Positions 1 to 6,759 of a DNA stretch of 9,967 bases are shown piece by piece. The stretch comes from CAZDBA01 sp964503615 (GTDB lineage Bacteria > Planctomycetota > Planctomycetia > Pirellulales > Pirellulaceae): positions 1 to 9,967 of the forward strand of contig CAZDBA010000173.1 in assembly GCA_964503615.1 (NCBI GenBank), read 5' to 3'. The translations under genes were made by a program, and so were the position numbers. Under the pieces are notes generated by a model. It saw nothing but the letters and a program-made list of their open reading frames with translations. It was not told the DNA's origin and ran no database searches. How positions within the stretch are numbered: the first letter of the stretch is position 1; each line of letters starts with the position of its first letter.

Positions 1-440
1 AGCAAGCGGTCGAGTTGATTGGCGAAAGTCTGGGTGTCTTTGGGCGTATGCGGCTTGGGGCCTTTTGTTTCCATCCCGGCGGCTCGTAATTGTTCCCCCA
101 GATTTCGAGAGGCCAAGCGAGATTGGACGGTAGAGTCGTCATATAACTGCCCTCGTGTTCCGATCGCGATCCCTTTCTTTTCAACGACGAGTGCCGCTAA
201 AGGGATATCACCGGTGACAACGATGTCTCCCTCGTTCATCAGCTCTACAATGCGTTTGTCAGCCACATCTGCTCCGTAGGGGACAGCGATGACGGTAATG
301 TAATCTGACTTGGGAACACGAATCGAAGTATTGGCAACAACAGTGGTCATCACTTCACGTCTTTGCGCCGTCTTGAATAGAATCGATTTGATTGGTTGGG
401 GGCAGGCATCGCCATCTACCCAGACTCTAATTTTGTCCAC
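1..440 (-). CDS. yaiI: YaiI/YqxD (UPF0178, DUF188) family protein, 3' end cut off by window edge
   Basis: The translation from a GTG at 438-440 begins with VDKIRVWVDGDACP, matching the family's N-terminal IWVDADACP signature. It continues with the second hallmark, GADVADKRIVELMNEGDIVVTGDIPLA (about residues 56-82, split here as GADVADKRIVEL and NEGDIVVTGDIPLA). The later RGQLYDDSTVQSRLASRNL stretch also fits. Family members are about 150 residues; 146 are present, so only the last few residues and the stop codon are missing. The fold is PIN-like with conserved Asp residues (D9, D11, D59, D78 here), suggesting a metal-dependent nuclease, but no function is established for the family. GTG was chosen because it places the DACP motif as in relatives; only a weak AGG lies upstream. 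It follows the SecA-like gene on the same strand across 134 bases that contain a strong hairpin. Confidence 0.9.
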   Translation of the reverse strand, partial: MDKIRVWVDGDACPQPIKSILFKTAQRREVMTTVVANTSIRVPKSDYITVIAVPYGADVADKRIVELMNEGDIVVTGDIPLAALVVEKKGIAIGTRGQLYDDSTVQSRLASRNLGEQLRAAGMETKGPKPHTPKDTQTFANQLDRL

Positions 441-473
441 GCGTAACCTGTTTGCTGTTTGCGAAAAGATGTA

Positions 474-531
474 GTGGACTTCGCCAGAAGTCCTTCGAAA
501 CCAAGTGGCAGGGAATTCTGGCGAATCCCAC
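474..531. repeat. Long imperfect inverted repeat (hairpin) between secA-like gene and yaiI
   Basis: Two perfectly complementary 10-base arms, TTCGCCAGAA at 480-489 and TTCTGGCGAA at 516-525, are centred on 502.5. The stem extends outward with GTGG (474-477) against CCAC (528-531) after two unpaired positions. It extends inward with TCC (491-493) against GGA (512-514) after one mismatch. The loop is roughly 16 bases. On the minus strand it starts 43 bases after the SecA-like stop codon and ends 33 bases before the YaiI GTG. The minus-strand sequence after it (TACATCTTTTCGC) is a poor U-tract, so this is at best a weak terminator. An mRNA-stabilising 3' hairpin or a dispersed repeat are alternatives. 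Confidence 0.75.
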
Positions 532-574
532 CGCGGGTTCCAGTATAGGTTTGTTTCATTGGGCGATGTGAGAG

Positions 575-2545
575 TTATCCGCCGGGCGTATCCAGATAGG
601 GATCTTGCCCCATTTCTTTTTGCATCTCCTGGCGAAGTTTCTCCTGATGCAGCAGCATTTTTCTTGCGCGAAAATATTGCTTTTCAATTTTCTGCTGTGC
701 TTTCCGAAACGTTGCTGCGAAACGAGCGAGCGATTGATGTTTTGAGCGGTGTTTATGTTCACCAATCGCAGTGAACTTGTCTGCTACTTTGTCTCCGAAA
801 CCGGTGCGGAGGATGTCATCTTCTAACGACATAAAGACTCGATAACTACCCGGGTCGCCTTGCCGTCCACAACGTCCGATCAATTGTCGGTCGATCCTGG
901 CCGATTCGTGTAACTCGCTGCAGATTACGTGCAAGCCGCCCAGTTCCAAAGCGGTGTTGGAGAGCTTGATGTCGGTTCCACGACCTGCCATGTTGGTCGC
1001 TACCGTGACACGACCGAACTCACCCGCCGCCGCAACGATCTCTGCCTCTCGCGCGATGTTTTTTGCATTTAGTACTTCGTGGTCGATACCATATTCGTTC
1101 AACAGCTGAGATAGTCGCTCCGATTTGTCGATGCTGCGGGATCCGATTAACACGGGCCGTCCCGTCTTGTGAATCGTTCTGACTTCGTCGGCAATCGCTT
1201 CCCATTTTTGTGCTGCAGTTCCGTAGACTTGGTCAGGCAGTTGCTTTCGTTGAGGCGGGCGGTTGGTTGGGATCTGGTCAACGCGAACGTTGTAGATCTT
1301 TCGCAGTTCGGTCGCAGAGCTGGCCACCGTTCCGGTCATACCGCACAGTCGATCGTATCTTAAAAACAGATCCTGAATCGTGACTCGGGCCGCTTCGCCG
1401 GTTTCGAAACTGATCTCCAAACCTTCACGGGCTTCGATCGCCTGGTGCAAACCAGCTCGCCATTTGCGTCCTTCTGCCAGACGCCCCGTAAACTCGTCGA
1501 CGATGACGACTTCTCCCTCGCGAATCACGTACTGTCGTCCGCGAATATAATGTTGCTCGACAAAGATCGCTCGTTCCAACTGGTCGTAGATGTCTATCGT
1601 TGGAATTTGCTTGACCAAGTCACAGTGTGGCAAACTTCGTGCAAGTCGCCGCCCACTGGCTGTCAGCGTAATTGTTTTGCCATCTTCCTGTTGTTCGTAG
1701 TGTTCTTCTGGCTGGAACTTCGTATTGATTTCGGCTGCCCAGCGATACAGGGCCTCTTTTGTTTCTACTTGCCCGTCCGGAACGCTGCTGACGATCAAAG
1801 GCGTGCGGGCCTCGTCGATCAGAATGCTGTCCGCTTCGTCGACCAGAATGAAATTCAATTCCCGTTGGACCGGTTTGAGTGCTGTCTGATCGCCGCCTTG
1901 CCCTACCAGTGAGGCGATTAGACTTGCATGCCCTTCTTCCAATTGTCTCATGTGCAAACGATCGCGAAGAAAGTCGAAACCAAACTCCTTGGCGGTCGAA
2001 TAGGTAATGTCAGAAGCGTAGGCGGCGCGTCGTTGATTGCGTGGAGTATCTGATTGAACGATGCCTACGCTCATTCCGAGTGCTTCGTAGATAGGCCTCA
2101 TCAATTCGGCGTCTCGGGCTGCGAGGTAGTCGTTTGCTGTGGCCAGGTGTGCGCCTTTACCACCTAAAGCAGCAAGGTAGATTGGCAAAGTCGCAGTGAG
2201 TGTTTTACCTTCGCCGGTTTGCATTACTGCGATGCTGCCATGGTGCATTGCGATTCCACCCAGCAGCTGGACATCGTAGTGACGCATGTTTAGTGTTCGT
2301 CGGCCCGCTTCGCGAACCATCGCGTAGGCTTCGATTAGCATCGAGTTGAGCGGTACGCCACTGAGTGCTTTGTAGCGCAAGGAAAGGCTGGATTTTCTGA
2401 GCGCTTCGTCATCCAGCGTTTCCAGATTGGCGGCCAAGGCATCGATTCGGCGGATTTGAGCTCGCCAATTGGAAATCGACACGCCTCGCAACTGGTCAAC
2501 AAAGCCAGTTACGATGGGGATGCTAGATGAAGTGGCAGTGGACAA
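575..2545 (-). CDS. secA: Short SecA-type preprotein translocase ATPase lacking the C-terminal third
   Basis: This is a DEAD-motor ATPase of the SecA family, which drives unfolded preproteins through SecYEG at the inner membrane. Visible elements in the 656 residues are the Q-motif region (RHYDVQLLGG, 88-97), Walker A MQTGEGKT (108-115), Walker B VDEAD then ILIDEARTPL (235-250), the preprotein cross-linking region (about 225-385, ending GRKWRAGLHQAIEAREG), GMTGTV (402-407), MAGRGTDI (519-526) and GRCGRQGDPGSYRVFMSLED (557-576). The chain ends just inside the first long helix of the helical scaffold domain (KAQQKIEKQYFRARK, 615-629). The rest of the scaffold, the helical wing domain and the C-terminal zinc linker are absent, about 240 residues fewer than E. 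coli SecA. ATPase motifs are intact, so it is not an obvious pseudogene. The start is TTG; no in-frame ATG occurs before residue 69, and Walker A spacing is close to that of E. coli. A second, full-length SecA elsewhere in the genome is expected. Confidence 0.9.
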   Translation of the reverse strand: MSTATSSSIPIVTGFVDQLRGVSISNWRAQIRRIDALAANLETLDDEALRKSSLSLRYKALSGVPLNSMLIEAYAMVREAGRRTLNMRHYDVQLLGGIAMHHGSIAVMQTGEGKTLTATLPIYLAALGGKGAHLATANDYLAARDAELMRPIYEALGMSVGIVQSDTPRNQRRAAYASDITYSTAKEFGFDFLRDRLHMRQLEEGHASLIASLVGQGGDQTALKPVQRELNFILVDEADSILIDEARTPLIVSSVPDGQVETKEALYRWAAEINTKFQPEEHYEQQEDGKTITLTASGRRLARSLPHCDLVKQIPTIDIYDQLERAIFVEQHYIRGRQYVIREGEVVIVDEFTGRLAEGRKWRAGLHQAIEAREGLEISFETGEAARVTIQDLFLRYDRLCGMTGTVASSATELRKIYNVRVDQIPTNRPPQRKQLPDQVYGTAAQKWEAIADEVRTIHKTGRPVLIGSRSIDKSERLSQLLNEYGIDHEVLNAKNIAREAEIVAAAGEFGRVTVATNMAGRGTDIKLSNTALELGGLHVICSELHESARIDRQLIGRCGRQGDPGSYRVFMSLEDDILRTGFGDKVADKFTAIGEHKHRSKHQSLARFAATFRKAQQKIEKQYFRARKMLLHQEKLRQEMQKEMGQDPYLDTPGG

Positions 2546-2596
2546 GTTTAGTTCCAGCGATTGGCGAAAACGACGGTCCGCTTGATTCGGCTGTGG

Positions 2597-3478
2597 TTAG
2601 CGATTTACGTTGGGGATTTGGCTGTTGCGCCAGCCTGCCTGTACGTTGCTGGCGGTACGTTCGGTAGTCGATTGCGCTAACACAGTAGGAGCACTGCTTG
2701 TGACAGGCGGATTGTAGACTCTTGCCTGTTGGTTGTACGTGTTCGCAGCGTAAGGGTTGGTGCCATATTGGCTGTTGACGTAGGGGTCGTTGGCGACGAG
2801 GTTCGGCTGCCCGCCTTGGTAAGGTTGCCCGCCTTGGTAAACGACGCTTCCGTTGATTTGGGTCGGAGATGTTGGAGGTTGCGTATAAGTCGCGATCTGG
2901 TTGGGGCTTGGTACCGCAGGGGCATTGGTCGCAACGGGAGTTTGCGAAAGCCGATTCGCGCTTCCCGTTTGGAAAAACCTTGCTGGAGCCCGGACAGCAG
3001 ACGCATCCGTAACGGCCAAGCGACTGGGGTCTTGGCGTTCGTCGGTCACCGTCGTGCGGTAGTTTGGATTAACCTGAGAAGCCGTTGCGAAGTTCCCGCC
3101 GTTTTGGTTGTTAACAAACAGACTCGTTGGATTCTGTTGCTGCCCATTGTTGAGTTGGGTGTTTGAATTGCCCGGCAGTACCTGACGCCAACCTTGTGGC
3201 GAGAGGTTTGGGTTTGCGTTTGTATTCAACGGTGTCGGCGACCCAGAAGGTTGCAGCACGGAATTCTGGCCGGTGTTCGGTATGGTGTAGTAGTCTTGCT
3301 GTCGAGCAGTATGAGGGATTCCCTGCAAACTGTAGGTCGATGGAGAAGGAACAGTTGTTGCAACGGGTTGGAATAACCCGCCACCTGCAGTTCCGTAACC
3401 ACCACAACGATTATTTCGGCAACCGACCGAGCTGGCGGCGAGAATGAGAACTAGTGCGAGTTTGATTGTATGGGCCAT
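2597..3478 (-). CDS. Hypothetical Asn/Gln/Pro-rich secreted lipoprotein
   Basis: The product from ATG 3476-3478 is 293 residues and opens with a signal peptide (MAHTIKLALVLILAASSVGC). C20 is the likely lipidated residue; Ser at -3 makes the lipobox slightly atypical. The frame stays open to an ATG at 3526, but that start would put 16 charged residues before the signal peptide, and a GGA lies at a usable distance before 3478. The mature part is low-complexity, rich in N, Q, P, T, S, G and Y. It contains no lysine at all and few acidic residues, and has two GWR tripeptides (96-98 and 282-284). A tandem YQGGQP YQGGQP lies at 214-225. No enzyme motif, transmembrane segment or known domain is recognised; it is probably an extended or disordered envelope protein. 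The SecA-like gene begins 51 bases downstream on the same strand, so co-transcription is plausible. Confidence 0.8.
   Translation of the reverse strand: MAHTIKLALVLILAASSVGCRNNRCGGYGTAGGGLFQPVATTVPSPSTYSLQGIPHTARQQDYYTIPNTGQNSVLQPSGSPTPLNTNANPNLSPQGWRQVLPGNSNTQLNNGQQQNPTSLFVNNQNGGNFATASQVNPNYRTTVTDERQDPSRLAVTDASAVRAPARFFQTGSANRLSQTPVATNAPAVPSPNQIATYTQPPTSPTQINGSVVYQGGQPYQGGQPNLVANDPYVNSQYGTNPYAANTYNQQARVYNPPVTSSAPTVLAQSTTERTASNVQAGWRNSQIPNVNR
2808..2840 (-). repeat. 18-bp tandem duplication coding YQGGQP twice
   Basis: The 15-base string TGCCCGCCTTGGTAA occurs at 2808-2822 and again at 2826-2840, a period of 18 bases. It encodes the repeated YQGGQP hexapeptide of the lipoprotein on the minus strand. 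Identical codon use in both copies indicates a recent in-frame duplication by slippage or unequal exchange. Confidence 0.9.
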
Positions 3479-3599
3479 TTTGGAATCCACTTTCGACGCA
3501 GGTCGCGCATAAAGTACACGAAACACAAAGCCCCCACTTCAAAATTCGAGCGGAAGTTAGCAGGTTTCCAAATTGGATCAACGTGAGTTTTCTGTTGGC

Positions 3600-3635
3600 A
3601 GCAACCAAAGGCGTCGCTAGCAACCAAATGTTGCT
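3600..3635. repeat. Direct and inverted repeats just downstream of aspS
   Basis: AGCAACCAAA occurs at 3600-3609 and 3619-3628, a 19-base period. The second copy also forms a short hairpin, AGCAAC (3619-3624) with GTTGCT (3630-3635), that touches the aspS stop codon. A further small hairpin GTTG-GCAG-CAAC lies alongside the first copy. No U-tract follows on the minus strand, so it does not look like an intrinsic terminator. The role is unknown and chance is possible. Confidence 0.5.
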
Positions 3636-5419
3636 TACTTTTCTTCTGCTTTTTGGATGTTGAGAGCTAATTCGTCCAGTTGTTCCTGATCTACACAACT
3701 TGGAGCTTCCGTCATCAGGTCGGTTGCTAGTTTTGTCTTGGGAAAGGCAACGCAATCTCGGATGTTGTCCAATCCTGCAAAGAGCATTACGACACGATCG
3801 ATTCCCAAGGCGATACCGCCGTGCGGAGGCGCGCCGTATTTGAGCGCGTCCAATAGGAAGCCAAAACGATCACGGGCCGTTTCCGCGTCCATTCCCAGCA
3901 GCTCGAACACTTTCGACTGGATCTCCGAATCATGAATTCGGATCGTACCGCCGCCTGCCTCGAACCCGTTAATTACCAAGTCGTACGCCTTTGCACGGCA
4001 CTTGCCTGCGTCGCTTTCCAGCAGCTCCAGATCTTCGTCCAGAGGAGCGGTGAAAGGATGGTGCATTGCGTGCCAGCAATTCGATTCTTCGTCATGATCA
4101 AACATAGGGAACCGCACGATCCAGGAGAAACTCATCTCTTTCGGATCGTACATATTCAGCTCTGCCCCCAATTTTCGACGTAGGCCGTAAAGCGCTTTGC
4201 AGCTTACTTCCCATGAGTCGGCGATGAACAGCAACAGGTCTCCCGGCTCGGCGCCGGTCATCTCTTTGAGTTGGGCAATTTTCTCGTCATCAAAAAACTT
4301 GGCGATCGGCGAAGTCATCGAGCCGTCGTTTTCATCGCACTTGAACCAAGCAAGTCCCTTTGCGCCAAAGTCTTCTTTGACGTATGTTTCCAAGATCCCG
4401 ATTTTCTTCCGTGAGTAGCCAGGAAACGCGCCTTTGGCATTGATGCAACGAACGAAGTGCCCGGAGCTGACCGCATTGGCAAATTTTCCAAAATCACTGC
4501 CAGTCGCCCATGCCGTGCAATCGACGATTTCCATACCGAATCGGAGGTCCGGAGCATCGTGGCCGAAACGTGTCATCGCTTCGTCGTAACTCATTCGCGG
4601 CAAAGGCAACTCGATATCAAGGTCCAGGATCTTTTTGGCGAGATGTTTCATGAGCCCGTCGATCATGCCCATGATGTCGTCTTCGTCTACAAACGACATT
4701 TCCAAATCCAGTTGCGTAAATTCGGGTTGGCGATCGGCTCGCAGGTCTTCATCGCGAAAACAACGAGCGACTTGCATGTAGCGATCGTAGCCCGCAATCA
4801 TCATGATCTGTTTATAGATCTGCGGTGATTGGGGCAGAGCATAAAACTCGCCGGGGTGAACGCGACTGGGAACGAGATAGTCCCGAGCTCCTTCGGGAGT
4901 GCTGCGCCCCAAAATCGGAGTTTCGATGTCGACGAAATCGTGTTCTTCGAGGTAGTCCCGAATTGCTTTTGTAATTCGACCGCGAAGGATAAGCGTGTCT
5001 TGCATCGCCTGCCGACGCAGGTCGAGGTAGCGGTACTTTAAACGCGTGTCTTCACCGGGCAGATCTTCTACTGCCGATGGCAAGAATGGCGGAGTTTTAC
5101 ACTCGTTGAGAATTTCGAAGTCGGTGATCGTGATCTCAATTTCACCGGTAGGCATTTTCGGGTTCGTTTGGCCTTCGGGGCGTTCAGCGACGGTACCGGT
5201 GACTTTAACGACGTATTCATACTTAATTTTATCTGCGACCTCGAGAACCGGAGCCGGCGATTGCGGATTCACAACGACTTGCGTTTTGCCGTAGCGATCA
5301 CGGAGCAAAATAAACTTTCCCTGCCCCAGATCGCGAATGAATTCGACCCAGCCGCATAGGATTACTTCTTTTCCCGCATCAGATTTGCGAAGCTCGCCGC
5401 AATTGTGTGTTCGTAACAT
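3635..5419 (-). CDS. aspS: Aspartyl-tRNA synthetase (bacterial type)
   Basis: This class II synthetase charges tRNA with aspartate in the cytoplasm. At 594 residues it has the usual bacterial length. The order is an N-terminal OB-fold anticodon-binding domain (about 1-105, with GWVEFIRDLG at 23-32), then the catalytic core with motif 1 (FVDIETPILGRSTPEGARDY, 162-181). A flipping-loop segment (YALPQSPQIYKQ, 193-204) and motif 2 (RCFRDEDLRADRQPEF, 219-234) follow. The bacterial-specific GAD insertion lies at about 285-420 and motif 3 (GGIALGIDRVVMLFAG, 534-549) near the end. All class-defining residues appear intact. The start is ATG 5417-5419, with a good ribosome binding site and promoter candidate upstream. 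Residues L31 and G83 fall at positions tied to tRNA-Asp versus tRNA-Asn discrimination in related enzymes: L31 looks discriminating, G83 does not, so specificity is not settled by sequence. Confidence 0.98.
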   Translation of the reverse strand: MLRTHNCGELRKSDAGKEVILCGWVEFIRDLGQGKFILLRDRYGKTQVVVNPQSPAPVLEVADKIKYEYVVKVTGTVAERPEGQTNPKMPTGEIEITITDFEILNECKTPPFLPSAVEDLPGEDTRLKYRYLDLRRQAMQDTLILRGRITKAIRDYLEEHDFVDIETPILGRSTPEGARDYLVPSRVHPGEFYALPQSPQIYKQIMMIAGYDRYMQVARCFRDEDLRADRQPEFTQLDLEMSFVDEDDIMGMIDGLMKHLAKKILDLDIELPLPRMSYDEAMTRFGHDAPDLRFGMEIVDCTAWATGSDFGKFANAVSSGHFVRCINAKGAFPGYSRKKIGILETYVKEDFGAKGLAWFKCDENDGSMTSPIAKFFDDEKIAQLKEMTGAEPGDLLLFIADSWEVSCKALYGLRRKLGAELNMYDPKEMSFSWIVRFPMFDHDEESNCWHAMHHPFTAPLDEDLELLESDAGKCRAKAYDLVINGFEAGGGTIRIHDSEIQSKVFELLGMDAETARDRFGFLLDALKYGAPPHGGIALGIDRVVMLFAGLDNIRDCVAFPKTKLATDLMTEAPSCVDQEQLDELALNIQKAEEK

Positions 5420-5424
5420 TGAAT

Positions 5425-5428
5425 TCCT
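5425..5428 (-). promoter_or_regulatory. Shine-Dalgarno site of aspS
   Basis: On the minus strand AGGA lies five bases before the aspS ATG (AGGAATTCAATG). It is one of the few convincing ribosome binding sites in the window and fixes the start of aspS. Confidence 0.7.
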
Positions 5429-5466
5429 GAGTTTCTGTCGTTCGACCGATTGCCGTTTTCGAGCCG

Positions 5467-5496
5467 ATAATATCGCAAGTTAATCGTCGCAGGCAA
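5467..5496 (-). promoter_or_regulatory. Candidate sigma-70 type promoter of aspS
   Basis: Read on the minus strand, a -35 box TTGCCT (5491-5496, 4 of 6 consensus) is followed after 18 bases by a -10 box TATTAT (5467-5472, 5 of 6). Transcription would begin near 5460, giving a leader of about 40 bases to the aspS ATG. It would make aspS independent of the upstream miaA gene. It is a prediction from box similarity only. Confidence 0.5.
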
Positions 5497-5509
5497 AGTC
5501 AGACTCAGG

Positions 5510-5540
5510 CCGTAGCCAAAGATTAGGCACGGTTTTTTTT
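5510..5540 (+). terminator. Intrinsic terminator on the plus strand, antisense to miaA and aspS
   Basis: On the plus strand CCGTAGCC (5510-5517) pairs with GGCACGG (5526-5532), leaving one bulged A and an eight-base loop. It is followed directly by eight T residues (5533-5540). This is a textbook rho-independent shape, but only in the plus direction: on the minus strand the hairpin is preceded by A residues and followed by CCTGAG. Both flanking genes are on the minus strand, so the terminator has no obvious sense gene. Confidence 0.6.
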
Positions 5541-5585
5541 GAAACGCGCAGAGAGTGGAGCAAGGTTTCAGGCGAACCAGCCCAG

Positions 5586-6581
5586 TTATTCCGATGCGTG
5601 GCCTTCGTCAAAAATCCTTTGGGCCAATTGCTCGGCGTTGCTGGACTCGTTGGCATCTGGGTTGGGGACGATATCTACCATGCGAACTTCGCTCAAACCT
5701 CGAAACCAGGTTTCCTGATGCCGCGCGAACTTTCTTGTCCTAACTCGCACCTTTTCCCGAGTTTCGGCAAAATCTCTTTCGCCTTGCAAGTGTTCGATCA
5801 CCTCGCGGTAACCAACGGCTTGAGAGGCGGTGTGGCTCAAGTCCTTCCAGCGGTCCAACAAACCGCGGACTTCGTCGATCAATCCGGCTTCGAACATCTG
5901 GTCGACTCGACTTTCGATTCGTTCATGAAGGATCGGTCTTGGGTGGCGAATCGAAAAGACTTTGCACTTGTCCGCTTCTACGCCATCAGCAAATTGCATT
6001 TGCCAGTGGCTAATCGGCTTGCCCGTTAATTTGTGGACTTCTAATGCGCGGATCACTCGGCGACGATCATTGACGTGCAGTCTATGAGCCGATACGGGGT
6101 CAACGGCCGACAATCGTTCGTGCAATGCTTGGTTGCCGACGTTCTCCACTTCGGCTTCGATTTGCTTGCGAAACTCCCAATCGGCAGGAGGGCCGTCAAA
6201 CATGCCTCGCAAAAGCGCTTTGAGATACAACGCCGTGCCACCGACGAACAGCACTTTTTTTCCGCGTGCATGGATCTCAGCGACTTTTTCCATGGCAGCT
6301 TCGCGATACTCGCTGACACTACACGTTTGGTTCGGGTCGCGAATATCGATCAAATGATGGGGGACTAGCGATCGGATCTCTTGAGAGGGTTTGGCGGTTC
6401 CGATGTCCATGCCCCGATAGATCGCCATCGAGTCCAGCGAAATGATTTCCGCTTCCAGTTTTTTAGCCAGCGCCAGGCTTACAGCCGTTTTTCCACCCGC
6501 GGTCGCCCCGGTGATGAACCAGCACTTCCGCGCTTCGATGCATTGCTGCTCGTTTTTTGAGATTTCTGTTTTTTCGATCAT
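5586..6581 (-). CDS. miaA: tRNA dimethylallyltransferase (tRNA isopentenyl-transferase)
   Basis: MiaA transfers the dimethylallyl group of DMAPP to N6 of A37 in tRNAs reading UNN codons, the first step toward ms2i6A. From ATG 6579-6581 the protein has 331 residues. The P-loop GATAGGKT is at 25-32 (family norm GPTASGKT), and the catalytic Asp lies in LDSMAIYRGMDIGTAKP (49-65). Further signatures are VPHHLIDIRDP (73-83), VGGTALYLKALLRG (113-126), RRRVIRALEV (173-182) and ARHQETWFRGL (286-296). The frame stays open to ATGs at 6632 and 6680; those would add 17 or 33 residues that the family lacks, and none of the three starts has a clear ribosome binding site. The start at 6581 gives the most typical length but is uncertain. 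It lies divergent from the glycosyltransferase pair and 166 bases upstream of aspS. Confidence 0.95.
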   Translation of the reverse strand: MIEKTEISKNEQQCIEARKCWFITGATAGGKTAVSLALAKKLEAEIISLDSMAIYRGMDIGTAKPSQEIRSLVPHHLIDIRDPNQTCSVSEYREAAMEKVAEIHARGKKVLFVGGTALYLKALLRGMFDGPPADWEFRKQIEAEVENVGNQALHERLSAVDPVSAHRLHVNDRRRVIRALEVHKLTGKPISHWQMQFADGVEADKCKVFSIRHPRPILHERIESRVDQMFEAGLIDEVRGLLDRWKDLSHTASQAVGYREVIEHLQGERDFAETREKVRVRTRKFARHQETWFRGLSEVRMVDIVPNPDANESSNAEQLAQRIFDEGHASE

Positions 6582-6671
6582 GTTTTCGTTTTTGTGAAGC
6601 GGATTTAAAGTCACAGACCACACAGCCTCCATTCTAACTGCTGAAGGAAATTCGCAAGAGCCTTGCCTACG

Positions 6672-6699
6672 TTTCGTCATCTTTCATTCGAATTTCGTC
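6672..6699. repeat. Heptamer direct repeat with 21-bp period in the divergent intergenic region
   Basis: TTTCGTC occurs at 6672-6678 and 6693-6699, two helical turns apart. The second copy overlaps where a -35 box would sit for the plus-strand extended -10 at 6713-6721. It might be a paired protein-binding site controlling the glycosyltransferase genes or miaA, but seven bases can recur by chance. Confidence 0.3.
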
Positions 6700-6712
6700 C
6701 AAACGTATAGGA

Positions 6713-6721
6713 TGTTATGAT
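6713..6721 (+). promoter_or_regulatory. Candidate extended -10 promoter for the glycosyltransferase pair
   Basis: TGTTATGAT combines a TGn extension with a TATGAT hexamer (5 of 6 consensus). Transcription would start near 6728, about 32 bases before the first glycosyltransferase ATG. No good -35 box is present, which extended -10 promoters tolerate. This is a prediction only. Confidence 0.35.
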
Positions 6722-6759
6722 TACAGTGTTGTTTTCCGGTCGTTTCCACAATCAAATGC

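Noticed and set aside
1445..1912. 155-codon plus-strand open frame
   Set aside because: It lies wholly antisense within the SecA-like gene, whose frame is supported by many conserved motifs; the antisense translation shows no recognisable domain.
3479..3526. N-terminal extension of the lipoprotein to an ATG at 3526
   Set aside because: It would place 16 partly charged residues ahead of a complete signal peptide; the ATG at 3478 gives a normal lipoprotein N-terminus.
6582..6680. N-terminal extension of MiaA to ATG 6632 or 6680
   Set aside because: The extra residues have no counterpart in the family, whose P-loop lies close to the N-terminus; the choice remains uncertain because no start has a clear ribosome binding site.
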